From Staphylococcus simulans (GTDB taxonomy: Bacteria > Bacillota > Bacilli > Staphylococcales > Staphylococcaceae), in assembly GCF_003043455.1 (NCBI RefSeq), contig NZ_PZGG01000010.1, positions 1-58,261 of the forward strand: 58,261 nt of DNA, in the 5' to 3' direction. The notes beneath the pieces were generated by a model. That model was not told the origin of the DNA and did not search any database. It saw only the letters and a list, made by a program, of their open reading frames with translations. Below, piece by piece: positions 21,233-31,351 of this stretch. Made by a program: the position numbers and the translations under genes. The first letter of the stretch is position 1. Every line of letters begins with the position of its first letter.

Positions 21233-22947
21233 AGTTTTACACAAGATTACTGCTGACGTTAGCCATCTTGATTATCTCTTGTCTTGTTGCTTTAGGATTA
21301 CTGATTAATCATGCGATTTACACCACTATTTCATCTAGAGATGCTGAAAATCTAAAGCATGATGCCGAACGTATCAACAAGACTTATAAAGCACATCATG
21401 AAGCCGCATTAAAAGAATACGCACACTTAAATAATTTTACAATATCCATACATAGCAATGATGGAGGTAAAACATTATTTAAATCAGATAAAAAAGTACC
21501 CGCAAATCCAAACATCAATGTAGTTGGTAATCCATCTAATCTACTTTATGATACGCATCAAGACAATCGAAGATTTACTTATAAATATATTAGTAATGAT
21601 CATTTTATTATAATTACAGGTTACGATAATGAAATTACACAACTACAATTTGAAGCTTGGAAATATATTGCGATGATTGGTTTATTCATTATTGCCTTAG
21701 TCTTTTTAATTGTTAGAAATATTAATCGCACATATATCAGACCAATTAATGATGTAACTTATGCGACGAAACTCTTAGCGCAAGGGCACTATCACATCAG
21801 AGTACCTGAAAGTAATGTGAAAGAAACACGAGATTTATTTGTGACAACGAATGAATTAGCCCGTCGTCTACAAAAAATGTATAATGAACAAAAAATTCAA
21901 TCCAATCGTTTAAAAACGACACTTGAGAACATTCCAAGTTCTGTTTTAATGATTGATAAATACGGTAAAATTGTCATTGCGAACACAGCTTATTATGAAA
22001 TGTTCAATCCTGAAACAAACGTCGTCAATCAAAATTATAATCGTGTTATTAAAGGCAAACTGAATACTTTAATTATAGATGCCTTTAAAACTGAAAAAAC
22101 GATGAATGAACAAGTAAAAGTTTATTTGAATAACGTGCATGAACGTTATTTTGATACAGTTTGTGTACCGATTCTATCCCGTAAAAAGAAAAGAATGCAA
22201 GGGATGGTTGTCGTTCTGCATGATATTACCAGCTTGAAAAAGTTAGAGAATTTACGTCGTGAATTTGTCGCAAATGTCTCTCACGAGCTGAAAACGCCAA
22301 TTACATCAATCAAAGGTTTTGCGGAAACATTAATTGACGGCGCAAAAAATGATGAAACGACATTGGATGAATTCTTAAATATTATCTTGAAAGAGTCTAA
22401 TCGTATTGAGTCATTAGTCGAAGATTTATTAGACTTATCACATATTGAACAACAAAAAGAAGTTGAAACAGAACCTGTAGATCTATCTGAAGTAACAAGA
22501 AATACAGTGAAAACTTTATATACAAATGGTAAAAAGAAAAATATTACGCTGGAAACAGATATTGAAGATTACGTGATTATCGATGCCGAAACATCAAAAA
22601 TTGCTCAAGTAGTAGTAAACATCGTCAGCAATGCGATCAACTATTCACCTCAAGATAGTCGTATTCATGTGCGTGTCTATAAAGAGGGAGAAAAGCGTGT
22701 ACTAGAGGTTGAAGATTTTGGGATTGGTATCGCACCAGAAGATCAAAAACATATCTTTGAACGCTTTTACCGTGTAGATAAAGCAAGAAGCCGTGATTCA
22801 GGTGGCACAGGGCTTGGTTTATCCATTACAAAACATATTGTCGAAGCATATCACGGACGTATTCAAATCGACAGTCAAGTCGGTGTCGGCACAACGTTTA
22901 AAGTTATCTTTTTCGACAACAAAAACAAATCAATTAAATTATCTTAA
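21229..22947 (+). CDS. phoR: Sensor histidine kinase PhoR
   Basis: Membrane sensor kinase that phosphorylates PhoP. It has 572 aa: a first membrane helix at about 5-27, an extracytoplasmic domain to about 140, a second helix near 142-164, HAMP (about 165-215), PAS (about 225-330), then HisKA with the phosphorylated histidine in ANVSHELKTPITSIKGFAE near residue 350, and HATPase with the N box NIVSNAINYSP, G1 DFGIGIAPED and G2 GGTGLGLSI. The start is TTG, overlapping the phoP stop (ATTGA), with no strong ribosome site, so translation is probably coupled to phoP. Confidence 0.94.
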   Translation: MKFYTRLLLTLAILIISCLVALGLLINHAIYTTISSRDAENLKHDAERINKTYKAHHEAALKEYAHLNNFTISIHSNDGGKTLFKSDKKVPANPNINVVGNPSNLLYDTHQDNRRFTYKYISNDHFIIITGYDNEITQLQFEAWKYIAMIGLFIIALVFLIVRNINRTYIRPINDVTYATKLLAQGHYHIRVPESNVKETRDLFVTTNELARRLQKMYNEQKIQSNRLKTTLENIPSSVLMIDKYGKIVIANTAYYEMFNPETNVVNQNYNRVIKGKLNTLIIDAFKTEKTMNEQVKVYLNNVHERYFDTVCVPILSRKKKRMQGMVVVLHDITSLKKLENLRREFVANVSHELKTPITSIKGFAETLIDGAKNDETTLDEFLNIILKESNRIESLVEDLLDLSHIEQQKEVETEPVDLSEVTRNTVKTLYTNGKKKNITLETDIEDYVIIDAETSKIAQVVVNIVSNAINYSPQDSRIHVRVYKEGEKRVLEVEDFGIGIAPEDQKHIFERFYRVDKARSRDSGGTGLGLSITKHIVEAYHGRIQIDSQVGVGTTFKVIFFDNKNKSIKLS

Positions 22948-22951
22948 ACGA

Positions 22952-22983
22952 TGCGCTGGATAGAATTCCGGCGCTATTTTTAT
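22952..22983 (+). terminator. Terminator of phoPR
   Basis: GCGCTGG and CCGGCGC arms (one G-U pair) are followed by TATTTTTAT, just after the phoR stop. Confidence 0.7.
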
Positions 22984-23039
22984 GAGTGGTCATGCGACAT
23001 ATGATAAAATAGAAACAAATCAATTCTGGAGGTTATAGT

Positions 23040-25670
23040 GTGGAAAAATTAGTGTTAATTGATGGGAATAGTTTAAGTTTCCGAGCATTTTATGCATTGC
23101 CTCTTTTAACGAATCGTGCAGGTATTCATACAAATGCCACTTATGGATTTGCGATGTTATTAGAAAAAATTATCAAAGAAGAGAAACCGACGCACTTCTT
23201 AGTCGCATTTGATGCTGGGAAAACAACATTCAGACATCAAACATTTAAAGAGTATAAAGGCGGTAGACAAAAGACGCCACCAGAATTAAGTGAACAATTT
23301 CCGTTAATCAGACAATTATTAGATGCATATCACATTAAACATTATGAATTAGAAAATTATGAAGCGGATGATATTATCGGTACGCTGAGTAAAGCAGCAG
23401 ATAAAGCAGGTTTTGAAACGATTATTGTGACGGGTGACCGAGATTTAACACAATTAGCTTCTGATAATGTCACAATTTACTATACGAAAAAAGGCGTAAC
23501 AGATGTAGATCATTACACACCTTCATTTATCGCAGAGAAATATAATGGTTTAACACCATCACAAATTATTGATATGAAAGGTTTAATGGGGGACAGTTCC
23601 GACAATATCCCTGGTATTGCAGGTGTTGGAGAAAAAACTGCGATTAAATTATTAAATCAGTTTGATTCGGTTGAAAATCTTTACAATCATTTAGATGAAG
23701 TATCCGGTAAAAAGTTGAAAGAAAAACTTGAGAATGGTCATGATGACGCCTTAATGAGTAAAGAACTTGCAACGATTAATAGAGAAAGTCCAATTGAAGT
23801 TACACTTGAAGAAACGAAATTACCTGATGAAGTGGATCAGTCACAAAAAATTGAACTGTTTAAAGAACTAGATTTTAAACAAATGTTGAACCAAATTGAT
23901 GTCGATGCAGATACAAATACAGAATCTGACCGCACATATGATATCGAAACAGATTTCAACGCAGTTGATTTCAGACAATTAAAACAAGCAGCAGTGTATT
24001 TTGAAGTGGATGAAGGTGACTATCTCACTGCAGATATTTTGAAATTCGGATTTAAAGCAGACGAGCACTTTGTCGTGGTTAATGCGGATGAAATCCATAA
24101 TTATCCTGAATTAATTAAATGGTTAGAAGATGAGCAAACAGAGAAGTATGTCTATGATGCGAAGAAAACGTATGCAGAAGCACATCGTATGAATATTGAT
24201 ATTAAAAACATTACGTTTGATATCATGTTAGCGAGTTATATTCTAAATCCATCTCGCTCAATTGATGATGTTCACTCAGTTGTTGTGGATTATGGGCAAG
24301 GTTATGTGCCTGAAGCAGTGCATATTTTTGGTAAAGGTAAAAAACGCCAAGTGCCTGAGGACGACGTGTTAAATCCGTATATTGCTTCAATTTTAGATGC
24401 GATTGATGCAAGTACGCCTATCATGATTGATGCTTTAAAAGAATATAATCAACTTGACTTATTTAATGATTTAGAATTGCCACTGGCACGCATTTTAGGT
24501 CAAATGGAAGAAATGGGTATTTATACCGATATTGAAGAACTTAAAGAAATGGAAAATGAAATTCAAGGCAAACTTGATACTTTAATCGCACGTATTCATG
24601 AAGCAGCAGGAGAAGAATTCAATATTAACTCACCTAAACAACTTGGAGTGGTCTTATTTGAAAACTTGAAGTTGCCAGTGATTAAGAAAACAAAAACTGG
24701 TTATTCCACTGCTGTGGATGTTTTAGAACAGTTACAAGGTGAACATCCGATTATTGAAGATATTTTAGAATATCGTCAGTTATCTAAATTACAATCTACT
24801 TATGTAGAAGGATTGCAAAAAGTGATTCAAGAGGATAACCGTATTCATACACACTTTAACCAAACATTAGCGCAAACAGGACGTTTGTCATCTGTAGATC
24901 CTAACTTGCAAAATATTCCTGTACGTTTAGAAGAAGGACGTCGTATTAGAAAAGCCTTTAAACCGGCAGAACCGGATAATGTTATCCTTTCAGCAGACTA
25001 CTCACAAATTGAGTTACGTGTGCTTGCTCATATTACACAAGATGAAAGTATGATGAATGCCTTTAGAGAAGGTCGAGACATTCATACAGCAACAGCAATG
25101 AAAGTGTTTGACGTAGAAGCGGATGAAGTTGATAGCTTAATGCGTCGACAGGCCAAAGCAGTAAACTTTGGAATTGTGTATGGTATCAGTGATTATGGCT
25201 TAAGCCAAAGTTTAGGGATTACGAGAAAAGCAGCGAAGAAATTTATTGATGACTATTTAGACAGTTTCCCAGGCGTTAAACAGTATATGAGTGATATTGT
25301 GAAAGACGCAAAAGCAAAAGGTTATGTAGAAACGTTATTACACCGTCGTAGATATATCCCTGATATTACAAGCAGAAACTTTAATCAGCGCAGTTTCGCA
25401 GAAAGAACAGCTATGAATACACCAATTCAAGGAAGCGCAGCAGATATTATTAAACTCGCAATGGTGAATTATGATAAAGCTGTGAAGGAAACTGACTTCA
25501 ATGCACACTTATTACTCCAAGTGCACGATGAGTTGATTTTTGAATTGCCGAAAGATGAAGTAGAGGCTTTCAGTGAATTTATTGAAGATATTATGGATAA
25601 CGCTATTGAATTAAAAGTACCATTACAAGTGGATACTAATTACGGTCCGACATGGTACGATGCAAAATAG
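23040..25670 (+). CDS. polA: DNA polymerase I
   Basis: An 876-aa DNA polymerase I for primer removal and gap filling. The N-terminal 5'-nuclease domain (1-290) has LVAFDAGKTTFRH, YEADDIIGTL and TGDRDLTQL. The middle domain (about 300-465) lacks the acidic DxE pattern of the proofreading site, so it is a vestigial 3'-5' exonuclease, as in Bacillus. The polymerase domain carries motif A SADYSQIELRVLAH near 655, motif B RRQAKAVNFGIVYG near 700 and motif C QVHDELIFE near 825. The start is GTG at 23040, six bases after GGAGG. A possible extended -10 (TGATAAAAT, ending 23010) lies upstream. mutM and coaE follow as an operon. Confidence 0.97.
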   Translation: MEKLVLIDGNSLSFRAFYALPLLTNRAGIHTNATYGFAMLLEKIIKEEKPTHFLVAFDAGKTTFRHQTFKEYKGGRQKTPPELSEQFPLIRQLLDAYHIKHYELENYEADDIIGTLSKAADKAGFETIIVTGDRDLTQLASDNVTIYYTKKGVTDVDHYTPSFIAEKYNGLTPSQIIDMKGLMGDSSDNIPGIAGVGEKTAIKLLNQFDSVENLYNHLDEVSGKKLKEKLENGHDDALMSKELATINRESPIEVTLEETKLPDEVDQSQKIELFKELDFKQMLNQIDVDADTNTESDRTYDIETDFNAVDFRQLKQAAVYFEVDEGDYLTADILKFGFKADEHFVVVNADEIHNYPELIKWLEDEQTEKYVYDAKKTYAEAHRMNIDIKNITFDIMLASYILNPSRSIDDVHSVVVDYGQGYVPEAVHIFGKGKKRQVPEDDVLNPYIASILDAIDASTPIMIDALKEYNQLDLFNDLELPLARILGQMEEMGIYTDIEELKEMENEIQGKLDTLIARIHEAAGEEFNINSPKQLGVVLFENLKLPVIKKTKTGYSTAVDVLEQLQGEHPIIEDILEYRQLSKLQSTYVEGLQKVIQEDNRIHTHFNQTLAQTGRLSSVDPNLQNIPVRLEEGRRIRKAFKPAEPDNVILSADYSQIELRVLAHITQDESMMNAFREGRDIHTATAMKVFDVEADEVDSLMRRQAKAVNFGIVYGISDYGLSQSLGITRKAAKKFIDDYLDSFPGVKQYMSDIVKDAKAKGYVETLLHRRRYIPDITSRNFNQRSFAERTAMNTPIQGSAADIIKLAMVNYDKAVKETDFNAHLLLQVHDELIFELPKDEVEAFSEFIEDIMDNAIELKVPLQVDTNYGPTWYDAK

Positions 25671-25685
25671 AAAGAAGGTCGCAAA

Positions 25686-26558
25686 TTGCCTGAATTACCA
25701 GAAGTAGAGCACGTTAAAAGAGGAATTGAGCCTTTTGTAATCAATCAAATTATTGAAAGTGTTGAGTTCTCAGATAAAGTCATCGATGGAAAAGCGAGCG
25801 GTAGAGACACTATTATTAAACAAATTGAGTTGCCGATGTTTAAAAATCGTACAGAAGGCTATAAAATTACACGTGTAGAACGCAGAAGCAAGTATATTCT
25901 TTTATATTTAGAAAAAGAGGAAGATAAAAGAGTATTGGTCAGTCATTTAGGTATGACTGGCGGCTATTTCGTAGTCAATGATTTAACAGATATCATTGTA
26001 CCGAATTACCAAAAACATTGGCACGTTAACTTTAAACTGAGTAACGGCAAACAATTAATTTTTTCTGATATCAGACGCTTTGGCGAAATTAAAAATGTTG
26101 ATGATATGACAGCATATACGTCATTTGAAAAGATGGCTCCAGAGCCTTTTGATGACAATGCTTACACACATTATCTAAAACAATTAGCATTGCCGAAGTA
26201 TCAGAATAAGCCGATAAAACAAGTTATATTAGATCATCACGTAATTGCAGGTTGCGGTAATATTTATGCTTGTGAAGCTTTATTTAATGCAAGGATTCAT
26301 CCAAAACGCAAAGTACATTCTTTAACGAAAGAAGAACAAAAGCGTGTGTTTGATGAAGTGGTGGATGTACTTGCGCTAGGCATTGAACAAGGCGGCACAA
26401 GTATTTCTGATTATCGCCATGCAGATGGTCAAACCGGACACATGCAGGAATATTTAAAAGTTTATAAAAAGAAGACATGTCCTGTATGTGGCGGACCGAT
26501 TGAAACAGAAGTGATAGGCGGCAGAAATAGTCACTTTTGTCCAAATTGTCAAAAATAA
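25686..26558 (+). CDS. mutM: Formamidopyrimidine-DNA glycosylase
   Basis: Base-excision repair enzyme that removes 8-oxoguanine and formamidopyrimidines and nicks abasic sites. The 290-aa protein starts PELPEVEHVKRG, giving the catalytic N-terminal proline after methionine removal and the neighbouring glutamate. The lysine loop SHLGMTGG is near residue 80, and the C-terminal four-cysteine zinc finger reads CPVCGGPIE...HFCPNCQK. The start codon is TTG, seven bases after AGAAGGT. It lies 15 bases after polA, and coaE follows after 26 bases. Confidence 0.96.
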   Translation: MPELPEVEHVKRGIEPFVINQIIESVEFSDKVIDGKASGRDTIIKQIELPMFKNRTEGYKITRVERRSKYILLYLEKEEDKRVLVSHLGMTGGYFVVNDLTDIIVPNYQKHWHVNFKLSNGKQLIFSDIRRFGEIKNVDDMTAYTSFEKMAPEPFDDNAYTHYLKQLALPKYQNKPIKQVILDHHVIAGCGNIYACEALFNARIHPKRKVHSLTKEEQKRVFDEVVDVLALGIEQGGTSISDYRHADGQTGHMQEYLKVYKKKTCPVCGGPIETEVIGGRNSHFCPNCQK

Positions 26559-26584
26559 ATAAATTGAACGAGGGAGATTAGATT

Positions 26585-27199
26585 ATGCAAAAAGTAATTG
26601 GTTTAACAGGCGGAATCGGAACAGGAAAATCTACTGTATCTGAATTGCTTGCAGTCCATGGTTTTAAAATTGTGGATGCAGATGTGGCAGCGAGAGAAGC
26701 AGTAGAAAAAGGTTCTGAAGGTTTAGAACAAGTCCGCCAAGTATTTGGCGATGAAGCGATAGATGAAAATGGTGAAATGAATCGCAAATACATCGGTGAA
26801 ATCGTATTTAATGATGACAAAATGCGAGAAAAATTAAACCAAATTATTCATCCTATCGTGAGAACTTTAATGGAAAAACAAAAAGAAGCATATTTAAATG
26901 ATGGTTATAATGTAATAATGGACATTCCGTTATTATTTGAAAATAATCTTCAAGATACAGTAGATGAAACATGGTTAGTCTATGCTTCAGAAAGTATCCA
27001 AGTTGAACGTTTAATGGAACGTAATGACTTAACACAAGAAGAAGCGAAAGCACGTGTATATAGTCAAATTTCTATTGATAAGAAACGTCGTATGGCTGAT
27101 CGCGTCATTGATAATCGCGGTACATTATTAGAACTTAAACAAAATCTTGAAGCGTTGTTAATGGAAGAAGGTTATATTCAAGGTTATGAAGAAGTTTAA
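26585..27199 (+). CDS. coaE: Dephospho-CoA kinase
   Basis: Final step of coenzyme A synthesis, phosphorylating dephospho-CoA with ATP. The 204-aa P-loop kinase has the Walker A motif [15 protein letters not shown] at residues 6-20, the CoA-domain aspartate in [11 protein letters not shown] near 33 and MDIPLLFEN near 112. The ribosome site is GAGGGAG. It is the last gene of polA-mutM-coaE; a strong terminator follows. Confidence 0.96.
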   Translation: MQKVIGLTGGIGTGKSTVSELLAVHGFKIVDADVAAREAVEKGSEGLEQVRQVFGDEAIDENGEMNRKYIGEIVFNDDKMREKLNQIIHPIVRTLMEKQKEAYLNDGYNVIMDIPLLFENNLQDTVDETWLVYASESIQVERLMERNDLTQEEAKARVYSQISIDKKRRMADRVIDNRGTLLELKQNLEALLMEEGYIQGYEEV

Positions 27200-27231
27200 T
27201 GTGAACGTAATTTAATTCTGAACTTGAATAC

Positions 27232-27270
27232 AAAAAATTGCTTATCATTAGTGATAAGTAATTTTTTTAA
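27232..27270 (+). terminator. Terminator of polA-mutM-coaE
   Basis: AAATTGCTTATCA pairs with TGATAAGTAATTT around a TTAG loop and is followed by a T run. Confidence 0.88.
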
Positions 27271-27304
27271 TTATTTTGCTAAAACGCTTTCATTCTGTCG
27301 TGAA

Positions 27305-27336
27305 TATGTTATACTGATTCCATAAAGTATAACACA
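27305..27336 (+). promoter_or_regulatory. gapB promoter region with paired CcpN-type boxes
   Basis: TATGTTATACT (27305-27315) and, in inverted orientation, TGTGTTATACT (reverse complement of 27326-27336) both fit the CcpN consensus TRTGHYATAYW that I recall from Bacillus work. The first box includes a TATACT -10 (27310-27315). The shared core GTTATACT/AGTATAAC is a perfect 8-10-8 inverted repeat. Control by a CcpN repressor is inferred. Confidence 0.6.
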
Positions 27337-27358
27337 TATAAAACGAGGGGTGCTTTTT

Positions 27359-28381
27359 ATGACAACGAATATTGCAATTAACGGAATGGGACGCATTGGG
27401 CGCATGGTTTTGCGCATTGCTTCTAAAAATGATGATTTAAATGTAGTAGCAATCAATGCGAGTTATCCACCTGAAACGATTGCACATTTAGTAAAATACG
27501 ATACAACACATGGTAAATATGACGGTGATGTAGAACCGACAGAAAACGGTATTCGTATTGATGGTCATGATATTAAATTAGTTTCAGATCGTAATCCAGA
27601 AAATTTACCTTGGAAAGATTTAGATATTGATATTGTCATAGAAGCGACTGGGAAATTTAATCACGGAGACAAAGCGGATGCACATATTAAAGCAGGCGCT
27701 AAAAAAGTCTTATTAACAGGTCCTTCAAAAGGCGGTCACGTACAAATGGTTGTTAAAGGTGTGAACGATGACAGCTTAGACGTTGAAGAATTCGATATCT
27801 TCAGTAATGCTTCATGTACGACAAACTGTATCGGTCCAGTAGCAAAAGTATTAAACGATAACTTCGGAATCGAAAACGGTTTAATGACTACAGTTCATGC
27901 GATTACAAACGACCAAAAAAATATTGATAACCCACACAAAGATTTACGCCGTGCACGTTCTTGTAACGAAAGTATTATCCCAACTTCAACAGGTGCTGCT
28001 AAAGCATTGAAAGAAGTATTACCTGAATTAGAAGGTAAATTACATGGTATGGCACTTCGTGTTCCTACTAAAAACGTTTCATTAGTTGACTTAGTAGTAG
28101 ACTTAAAAGAAGACGTTACAGCTGAGCAAGTGAACAAAGCATTTGAAGATGCTGACTTAGAAGGCGTTTTAGCTGTATCAGATGAACCACTAGTATCAGT
28201 TGACTTTAATACTAACCCTAACTCAGCAATCGTTGATTCAATGTCTACACTTGTAATGGACGATAAGAAAGTTAAAGTTATTGCATGGTACGACAATGAA
28301 TGGGGTTACTCTAGCCGCGTTGTTGATATTGCAGTTCAAATTGGTGAATTGTTAAAAACAAAAGAAAAAGCAACAGCTTAA
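27359..28381 (+). CDS. gapB: Glyceraldehyde-3-phosphate dehydrogenase, gluconeogenic GapB type
   Basis: NADP-preferring, gluconeogenic GAPDH of 340 aa. The N-terminal Rossmann motif is INGMGRIGRMVLR, the catalytic cysteine is in SNASCTTNCIGP near residue 152, and the C-terminal NEWGYSSRVVD is present. The N-terminal segment INASYPPETIAHLVKYDT and the place between coaE and nrdR match GapB rather than glycolytic GapA (which sits with pgk/tpi elsewhere). The cofactor preference is family inference. ATG at 27359 is eight bases after GAGGGG; an upstream GTG at 27350 overlaps that site. Probably repressed in glycolytic conditions through the boxes upstream. Confidence 0.95.
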   Translation: MTTNIAINGMGRIGRMVLRIASKNDDLNVVAINASYPPETIAHLVKYDTTHGKYDGDVEPTENGIRIDGHDIKLVSDRNPENLPWKDLDIDIVIEATGKFNHGDKADAHIKAGAKKVLLTGPSKGGHVQMVVKGVNDDSLDVEEFDIFSNASCTTNCIGPVAKVLNDNFGIENGLMTTVHAITNDQKNIDNPHKDLRRARSCNESIIPTSTGAAKALKEVLPELEGKLHGMALRVPTKNVSLVDLVVDLKEDVTAEQVNKAFEDADLEGVLAVSDEPLVSVDFNTNPNSAIVDSMSTLVMDDKKVKVIAWYDNEWGYSSRVVDIAVQIGELLKTKEKATA

Positions 28382-28403
28382 TTGAAACTGCTGTCATAAA
28401 TTT

Positions 28404-28449
28404 TTAACCAGTTAATCAGAAGTAGGGCTCTGATTAACTGGTTTTTTTC
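28404..28449 (+). terminator. Terminator of gapB
   Basis: AACCAGTTAATCAGA pairs perfectly with TCTGATTAACTGGTT around an 8-base loop, followed by T7. Confidence 0.92.
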
Positions 28450-28525
28450 TGCGTTAGTTTCCTTTCTTTTGTGACTTGCACTTTTATAGTATAATAGGCG
28501 TAATCAATCAAAGAGGTGAAAATGA

Positions 28526-28999
28526 ATGAAATGCCCAAAATGTAATTCTACGCATTCTCGCGTGATAGATTCCAGACATGCTGATGAAGCCAATGCCATT
28601 CGCAGACGTCGTGAATGTGAAAATTGCGGCACTCGTTTTACTACATTTGAGCATATAGAAATGAGTCCGCTGATTGTAGTGAAAAAAGATGGTACACGTG
28701 AACAGTTTTCACGTGACAAAATATTGAATGGGCTCGTTCGTTCGTGTGAAAAGAGACCAGTCGGTTATCAACAGCTTGAAGATATTACAAATAAAGTAGA
28801 ATGGCGTTTAAGAGATGAAGGCCAAGCAGAGGTTTCTTCAAGAGAAATTGGTGAACATGTGATGAATTTATTAATGCATGTGGATCAAGTATCCTATGTA
28901 AGATTCGCCTCTGTATATAAAGAATTTAAAGATGTGGATCAGTTGCTTGAATCAATGCAAGGCATATTGCAGGAAAAAAATAAACGGAGTGAATCTTGA
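28526..28999 (+). CDS. nrdR: Transcriptional repressor NrdR
   Basis: Zinc-ribbon/ATP-cone repressor of ribonucleotide reductase genes, 157 aa. The zinc ribbon has CPKC at residues 3-6 and CENCG near 31-35, with the linker [17 protein letters not shown]. The ATP-cone (about 49-139) begins [16 protein letters not shown] and senses ATP/dATP. AGAGGTG precedes ATG at 28526. A TATAAT at 28490 with a TTGTGA 15 bases upstream may be the promoter. Its stop overlaps the dnaB start, so nrdR-dnaB-dnaI form one operon, linking dNTP supply control to replication restart. Confidence 0.96.
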   Translation: MKCPKCNSTHSRVIDSRHADEANAIRRRRECENCGTRFTTFEHIEMSPLIVVKKDGTREQFSRDKILNGLVRSCEKRPVGYQQLEDITNKVEWRLRDEGQAEVSSREIGEHVMNLLMHVDQVSYVRFASVYKEFKDVDQLLESMQGILQEKNKRSES

Positions 29000-30429
29000 T
29001 GAAGTTGAGTCAAAATGACTTTGGATTACGTCCGCAAGATCCATTTAAAGTACTGCAAGCGCAAAAACTCTCTGCATCTCAACTTGAAGTATTAAACCGT
29101 TTATTTACACCGCTAATTGGTACAACAGCAATCGGTGTTTATCATTATCTTTCTCAATTTACAGAGACAAAGCAACAAAACGACTATACACATTATGTGA
29201 TAATGAGTGAGTTGAAGTTGAATTTGGGTCAATTTAGAGAAGAAATGAATCGTTTAGAAGCGATTGGACTGATTAAAACTTATGCGAAACATGATGAAAA
29301 TCAATCGCAATTTGTATACCACTTAGTCGATCCGCCATCACCAAAAACATTTTTCAATGATCCTATGTTATCCGTTTATCTTTATAAAGAAGTTGAAGGC
29401 AAACGATTTCATGAATTACGCCGTTATTTTGAAACTACACCGATCGATTTATCAAATTATCATGAAGTGACAAAAAACTTTACAGATGTATTTAAAGTAC
29501 CGAATCAAGCAATTGATAAAATAGATATGTCACATCAAATAATCGAAAGTCAAAAATACGAAGGTATGAATTTAGACCGTGTTCGTTTTGACTTTGAATT
29601 ACTATATCAATTATTAAGTAATCATTTTGTCAGCGCTGAAATTATAGAAGAAAACACAAAACATCTCATAACACAATTAGCTGTGTTATATGGTATTACA
29701 CCTGAAGGGATGAAAAATCTAATACTTAAATCACTGACAAGTGCGCAAAAGATTTCATTTGAAGAGTTACGTAAACAAGCACGTGCATACTACGCGATTG
29801 AACATGAAAATCAATTGCCGGCTCTAGAAACGAAAGCAGAACCTGTTCGTCCTGAAGCTGCAGAAGAAACTCAAATAGAAATTACTTCTATCCCTCAAAC
29901 CGATGAAGAATTTAAACAATGGTTTAAATTGATGGATAGTTTGAGTCCAATTGATATGTTGACAGGGTGGGCCAAAGCAGAGCCAACTCCGAAGCAAAAG
30001 TATCTGATTGAAGACTTGATTGTGCGTGAACAATTGCCATTTGGTGTAATTAACATGTTGTTACAATATGCTATGTTGAAAAATGATATGAAATTAACGA
30101 AGTCATACATTTTAGAAATTGCATCGAATTGGAAGAAATTAGAAATCAGTTCAGCTGAAGAAGCCTATCATCATGTGATGAAATTGAAAAAAGCTGAACA
30201 AGAACGTCAAAATAAAAGTTATCAGCAACCAAGCGGTCAAAAACGCTTTAATAATAGAAGAAATACTATATCCAAAGAAATCACACCTGAATGGCTATTG
30301 AACCGTGAACATGAAAAACGTCGTAAGAAAGGTGAAAAACGGTCATCCGCTTCAACCGACCAATCTCTCGCACAAGACAGTGCAGCCTTTTTACAACACT
30401 TAAAAGAAACATGGAAGGAGGATGAATAA
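28999..30429 (+). CDS. dnaB: Replication initiation/membrane attachment protein DnaB (primosome)
   Basis: Firmicute DnaB (not the helicase), which with DnaD and DnaI loads the replicative helicase at oriC and stalled forks. The 476-aa protein has an N-terminal winged-helix region (FTPLIGTTAIGVYHYL near 37) and C-terminal DnaD-like DnaB2 domains (LTGWAKAEPTPKQKYLIED, then PFGVINMLLQYAMLKN near 352). The tail is basic and low in complexity. The start is taken as ATG at 28999, sharing its A with the nrdR stop and eight bases after GGAGTG; an in-frame TTG one codon earlier is possible. Confidence 0.93.
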   Translation: MKLSQNDFGLRPQDPFKVLQAQKLSASQLEVLNRLFTPLIGTTAIGVYHYLSQFTETKQQNDYTHYVIMSELKLNLGQFREEMNRLEAIGLIKTYAKHDENQSQFVYHLVDPPSPKTFFNDPMLSVYLYKEVEGKRFHELRRYFETTPIDLSNYHEVTKNFTDVFKVPNQAIDKIDMSHQIIESQKYEGMNLDRVRFDFELLYQLLSNHFVSAEIIEENTKHLITQLAVLYGITPEGMKNLILKSLTSAQKISFEELRKQARAYYAIEHENQLPALETKAEPVRPEAAEETQIEITSIPQTDEEFKQWFKLMDSLSPIDMLTGWAKAEPTPKQKYLIEDLIVREQLPFGVINMLLQYAMLKNDMKLTKSYILEIASNWKKLEISSAEEAYHHVMKLKKAEQERQNKSYQQPSGQKRFNNRRNTISKEITPEWLLNREHEKRRKKGEKRSSASTDQSLAQDSAAFLQHLKETWKEDE

Positions 30430-30430
30430 T

Positions 30431-31351
30431 ATGAAACGTTTTAGCAATATCATGCAAACATCTCCAGATTTCCAAAAAAGATTTGAGAAAATCAAAAGAG
30501 ATGTCATTAATGATCCTGACGTTAAACGCTTCTTAGAAGAACATCAATCTGAAGTAACAAATCGGATGATTGAAGAAGATTTGAATATTCTACAAGAATA
30601 CAAAGATCAACAAAAACATTATGACGGCCATGAATTCAAAGATTGTCCTAACTTTGTTAAAGGGCATGTTCCTGAACTCTATATTGAACATGGCAGAATT
30701 AAAATCAAATACCTTCCATGTCCATGTAAAATCAAACACGATCAAGAACAGCGAGAAGCACATTTAATCACTTCACACCATATGCAAAGAGATACATTAG
30801 ATGCTAAATTAGCCGATATTTATATGGATAATCGTGAGCGTTTAAATGTAGCTATGAAAGCAGACGAATTGTGTAAAGCGATTGTAAGAGGAGAAAGTGT
30901 CAAAGGTTTATACTTATATGGTTCTTTTGGTACAGGAAAATCTTTTATTTTAGGTGCGATTGCGAACCAATTGAAATCTAAACTGATTCCTTCAACAATT
31001 GTGTATTTACCTGAATTTATCCGTACGTTAAAAAACGGATTTAAAGACGGTTCGTTTGAACGTAAATTACAAGTGGTCAGAGAAGCTAATATTTTAATGT
31101 TAGATGATATCGGTGCAGAAGAAGTTACACCTTGGGTGCGCGATGAAGTCATCGGTCCATTACTGCATTATAGAATGGTTCAAGAATTGCCGACCTTCTT
31201 TAGCTCAAACTTCGATTTTAAAGCATTGGAACATCATTTAGCGATGACAAGAGATGGCTCGGAACAGACGAAAGCAGCTAGAATTATGGAACGTATTAAA
31301 TCGTTAGCAGAGCCTTATGAATTAGTCGGCGAAAATTATCGTGACGATTGA
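30431..31351 (+). CDS. dnaI: Primosomal protein DnaI (helicase loader)
   Basis: AAA+ ATPase that loads the replicative helicase. The 306-aa protein has an N-terminal helicase-interaction domain (1-150) with zinc ligands in KDCPNFVKG and LPCPCKIKHD, then the ATPase with Walker A YGSFGTGKSF near 165 and Walker B NILMLDDIGAEE near 220. It ends with the arginine-finger region. ATG at 30431 is nine bases after AAGGAGG; an ATG at 30422 directly abuts that site and is rejected. It overlaps no stop but lies one base after dnaB. Confidence 0.96.
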   Translation: MKRFSNIMQTSPDFQKRFEKIKRDVINDPDVKRFLEEHQSEVTNRMIEEDLNILQEYKDQQKHYDGHEFKDCPNFVKGHVPELYIEHGRIKIKYLPCPCKIKHDQEQREAHLITSHHMQRDTLDAKLADIYMDNRERLNVAMKADELCKAIVRGESVKGLYLYGSFGTGKSFILGAIANQLKSKLIPSTIVYLPEFIRTLKNGFKDGSFERKLQVVREANILMLDDIGAEEVTPWVRDEVIGPLLHYRMVQELPTFFSSNFDFKALEHHLAMTRDGSEQTKAARIMERIKSLAEPYELVGENYRDD

